Shown here piece after piece: positions 13,114 through 14,559 of a DNA stretch of 14,559 nt; within the stretch, counting starts at the first letter, position 1; each line of letters starts with the position of its first letter. Origin of the DNA: an uncultured Marvinbryantia sp. (GTDB taxonomy: Bacteria > Bacillota > Clostridia > Lachnospirales > Lachnospiraceae); NCBI GenBank assembly GCA_934408725.1, contig CAKRVB010000048.1, positions 1-14,559 of the forward strand, read 5' to 3'. Below the pieces are notes generated by a model. It was not told where the DNA came from and ran no database searches. It saw nothing but the letters and a program-made list of their open reading frames with translations. The position numbers were made by a program, and so were the translations under genes.

Positions 13114-14559
13114 CTAAGAACAGTTAGAGCCTTCGGCAGGCAGATTTAAAATTGTCTGCTGACCGAGAAAGATGAGCAACTGCCATTTACCGGGCATGTT
13201 GTCCGCGTTGGTGAGCATATCGACTTTATTTAAAACCTGATACTTGTTGTGCTTATGTGGCCGCAGGAAGTTATAATAAGCAACCCATAAGGCTAAATCG
13301 TAGTTGGCACCATCATAGTTGTCAAATCCATTGGTTGGGCGATAAGAGGCTTTGTAGGTGCGGTTAAGGCGTTCAATCATCTGCTTGAAAGGACGGAATT
13401 CTTTGGAAACTTCATCATCATTGGTGAGACCGATTACCTGTGTAATGTTGAATGTAAAGGTATCTTTAAATCTTTTGGCAAACTCCATCGCTGCTAATGG
13501 ATAAGCACTGTATCCGTCGGCAATAAACTTAAAGTTTTCAGGAAGTTTATCGAAATGTCTGAAAGCTATTCTCATTGCGAGGATGCAGGGGCCGACACTG
13601 CGGTTGTCAGATACCTGATAACCAATGATAGAGCGGCTTACAGCATCCATAATAAACCAGATGTATGCTTTGATACCACGAACTTTGATGTAAGTTTCAT
13701 CGGCAGTCAATACTTTGCCTGGTTTGTAATCATAGTGATCGACGAATGGCTTGATACAGATGGCGGCTGTTTTGCAGTAGTTGGCTATCTGTTGGTGTGA
13801 GATGTTGATGTTATAAAGATCTTTCAGTGCCTGCGAGGTTTTTCTTAAGGATAATCCGAGGTTAATGTGCAGGGTAAGACACAGAGACATCACATGGGCA
13901 TTATGCTTTGAAAACTTCAGTGAAGAAGCATTCTTTGGAAGAGAGTTTAAGTCCATGGCGAAGAAATCCACAGTGAATTCACGGTAGATGTAATGAAGTT
14001 TATATTTATTTTTGCCATAATTCTCAGCAAGGTCTTTCTGATCCACTTTTTTAAGATTGTGGAGATAATAAGGACATTTTGGATTGACGCATTTATGTAT
14101 GCGGAAGAACTTACGGTCTTTTTTGGGAACGAGGGTATTTCCGCAGTGAGGGCAGGTAAGGCGAAAAGGTGTTGTAACGACTTCACCGGAGCAGAAGGTC
14201 TGACCACAGACTTTACACTGGTATTGACCGTTACCGCCATTATTGTCGTAAATGTAGTGATGTGGAGCTCCACACAAAGGGCATACGGTATCTTCCGGAA
14301 TGGATTTACCATTACGGCGCTGAACAGGTTTGACAAGCTTGCCGTATTTCCACTGGTAGTATTCAAGAAGAAACAGCCAGTCCTGTTTGATAAAGGTTTT
14401 AATGACAGGAAGCTTATCAATCTTAAATATTTGATACTTTGGAGAATGGGAGTCATCAAAAGCCCACTGTTTGAGAGGAATATATCTGCAGATAAAATTT
14501 AAAAGCCAGCAGATTTGTTTATGTTGGTATTGAATTAATTGTAATAAATAAAGTATAAT
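13114..14559 (-). CDS. DDE transposase with two N-terminal zinc ribbons (5' end outside window)
   Basis: The frame is open from the window edge to TAG at 13116-13114, 481 residues, with no ATG; the only near-start, TTG at 14277, would cut a CxxC pair, so the true start lies beyond 14559. From the N-terminus: a charged helical region (LPVIKTFIKQDWLFLLEYYQ), a zinc ribbon (CPLC, then CKVC), a second Cys cluster (CPHC, then CVNPKC), and an RNase H-like DDE core. Probable catalytic residues are Asp at 13699-13701 (TADETYIKVRG), Asp at 13516-13518 (FIADGYSAY) and Glu at 13372-13374 (IERLNRTYK). YYNFLRPHK follows, as in IS6/IS240- and IS481-like integrases. It would cut and join DNA at the element ends. 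No frameshift is seen, so it may be active; the exact IS family is not settled. Confidence 0.85.
   Translation of the reverse strand: MILYLLQLIQYQHKQICWLLNFICRYIPLKQWAFDDSHSPKYQIFKIDKLPVIKTFIKQDWLFLLEYYQWKYGKLVKPVQRRNGKSIPEDTVCPLCGAPHHYIYDNNGGNGQYQCKVCGQTFCSGEVVTTPFRLTCPHCGNTLVPKKDRKFFRIHKCVNPKCPYYLHNLKKVDQKDLAENYGKNKYKLHYIYREFTVDFFAMDLNSLPKNASSLKFSKHNAHVMSLCLTLHINLGLSLRKTSQALKDLYNINISHQQIANYCKTAAICIKPFVDHYDYKPGKVLTADETYIKVRGIKAYIWFIMDAVSRSIIGYQVSDNRSVGPCILAMRIAFRHFDKLPENFKFIADGYSAYPLAAMEFAKRFKDTFTFNITQVIGLTNDDEVSKEFRPFKQMIERLNRTYKASYRPTNGFDNYDGANYDLALWVAYYNFLRPHKHNKYQVLNKVDMLTNADNMPGKWQLLIFLGQQTILNLPAEGSNCS

Larger units (their letters stand above)
12847..14559 (-). mobile_element. Insertion sequence with a DDE transposase (partial, runs off right edge)
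   Basis: The left boundary is placed at about 12847-12849, where the Fic-like frame breaks down and sequence beginning GGGATAGTGTCAAGTGACC starts. The element holds one transposase gene on the minus strand and about 260 bp of non-coding DNA between the transposase stop and the left end, including a long inverted repeat. The right terminal inverted repeat and the target duplication are outside the window; no complement of the left end appears before 14559. The family is uncertain: the catalytic core resembles the IS6/IS240-like DDE group, but the protein is larger and carries zinc ribbons. Confidence 0.75.

Overview
The window looks like a chromosomal segment from a Clostridia (Bacillota) genome, most likely family Lachnospiraceae. 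The evidence is the gene set and order (M16C metalloprotease, era, recO, single-chain glycyl-tRNA synthetase, pyruvate phosphate dikinase), strong AGGAGG-type ribosome binding sites, A/T-rich intergenic regions with TTGACN/TATAAT promoters, and a secreted transglutaminase-like protein with Big_2 domains. This is a family-level inference from sequence features, not a database match.

Region 1 (1-4933): the tail of an unassigned upstream gene ends at a clean intrinsic terminator (111-150). A near-consensus promoter (149-177) then drives a compact housekeeping operon: an M16C presequence-protease-like metallopeptidase (280-3213), the ribosome-assembly GTPase Era (3225-4160) and the recombination mediator RecO (4190-4933). 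The gaps are 11 and 29 nt, with no terminator between the genes.

Region 2 (4934-7161): a second promoter lies directly behind the recO stop codon. It drives a small lipoprotein of unknown function and then glyQS, which ends at a long, nearly perfect terminator hairpin (7111-7161). No T-box leader precedes glyQS.

Region 3 (7162-9763): a promoter and one secreted protein of 792 aa. From N- to C-terminus it has a signal peptide, a strongly acidic segment, a transglutaminase-like domain with a Cys-His-Asp triad, tandem 39-residue Cys/His repeats, and two lysine-rich Big_2-like domains.

Region 4 (9636-12729): an A-rich tract, a promoter, and a leader of about 135 nt that holds a terminator hairpin upstream of ppdK. 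The hairpin loop is fully complementary to a segment just before the ppdK ribosome binding site, so the leader is a candidate RNA regulatory element. ppdK (875 aa) links the phosphoenolpyruvate and pyruvate pools. Behind it is a folded 3' region ending in an 84-nt terminator, with a possible competing upstream pairing.

Region 5 (12730-14559): a promoter, ribosome binding site and the first 20 codons of a gene resembling the N-terminus of Fic-family proteins. The frame is then broken by an insertion sequence whose DDE transposase (minus strand, two zinc ribbons) runs off the right edge. The element's non-coding end contains a 27-bp-stem inverted repeat.

The best candidates for undescribed biology are the ppdK leader RNA, the structured RNA-like segment downstream of ppdK, and the long hairpin inside the insertion sequence.
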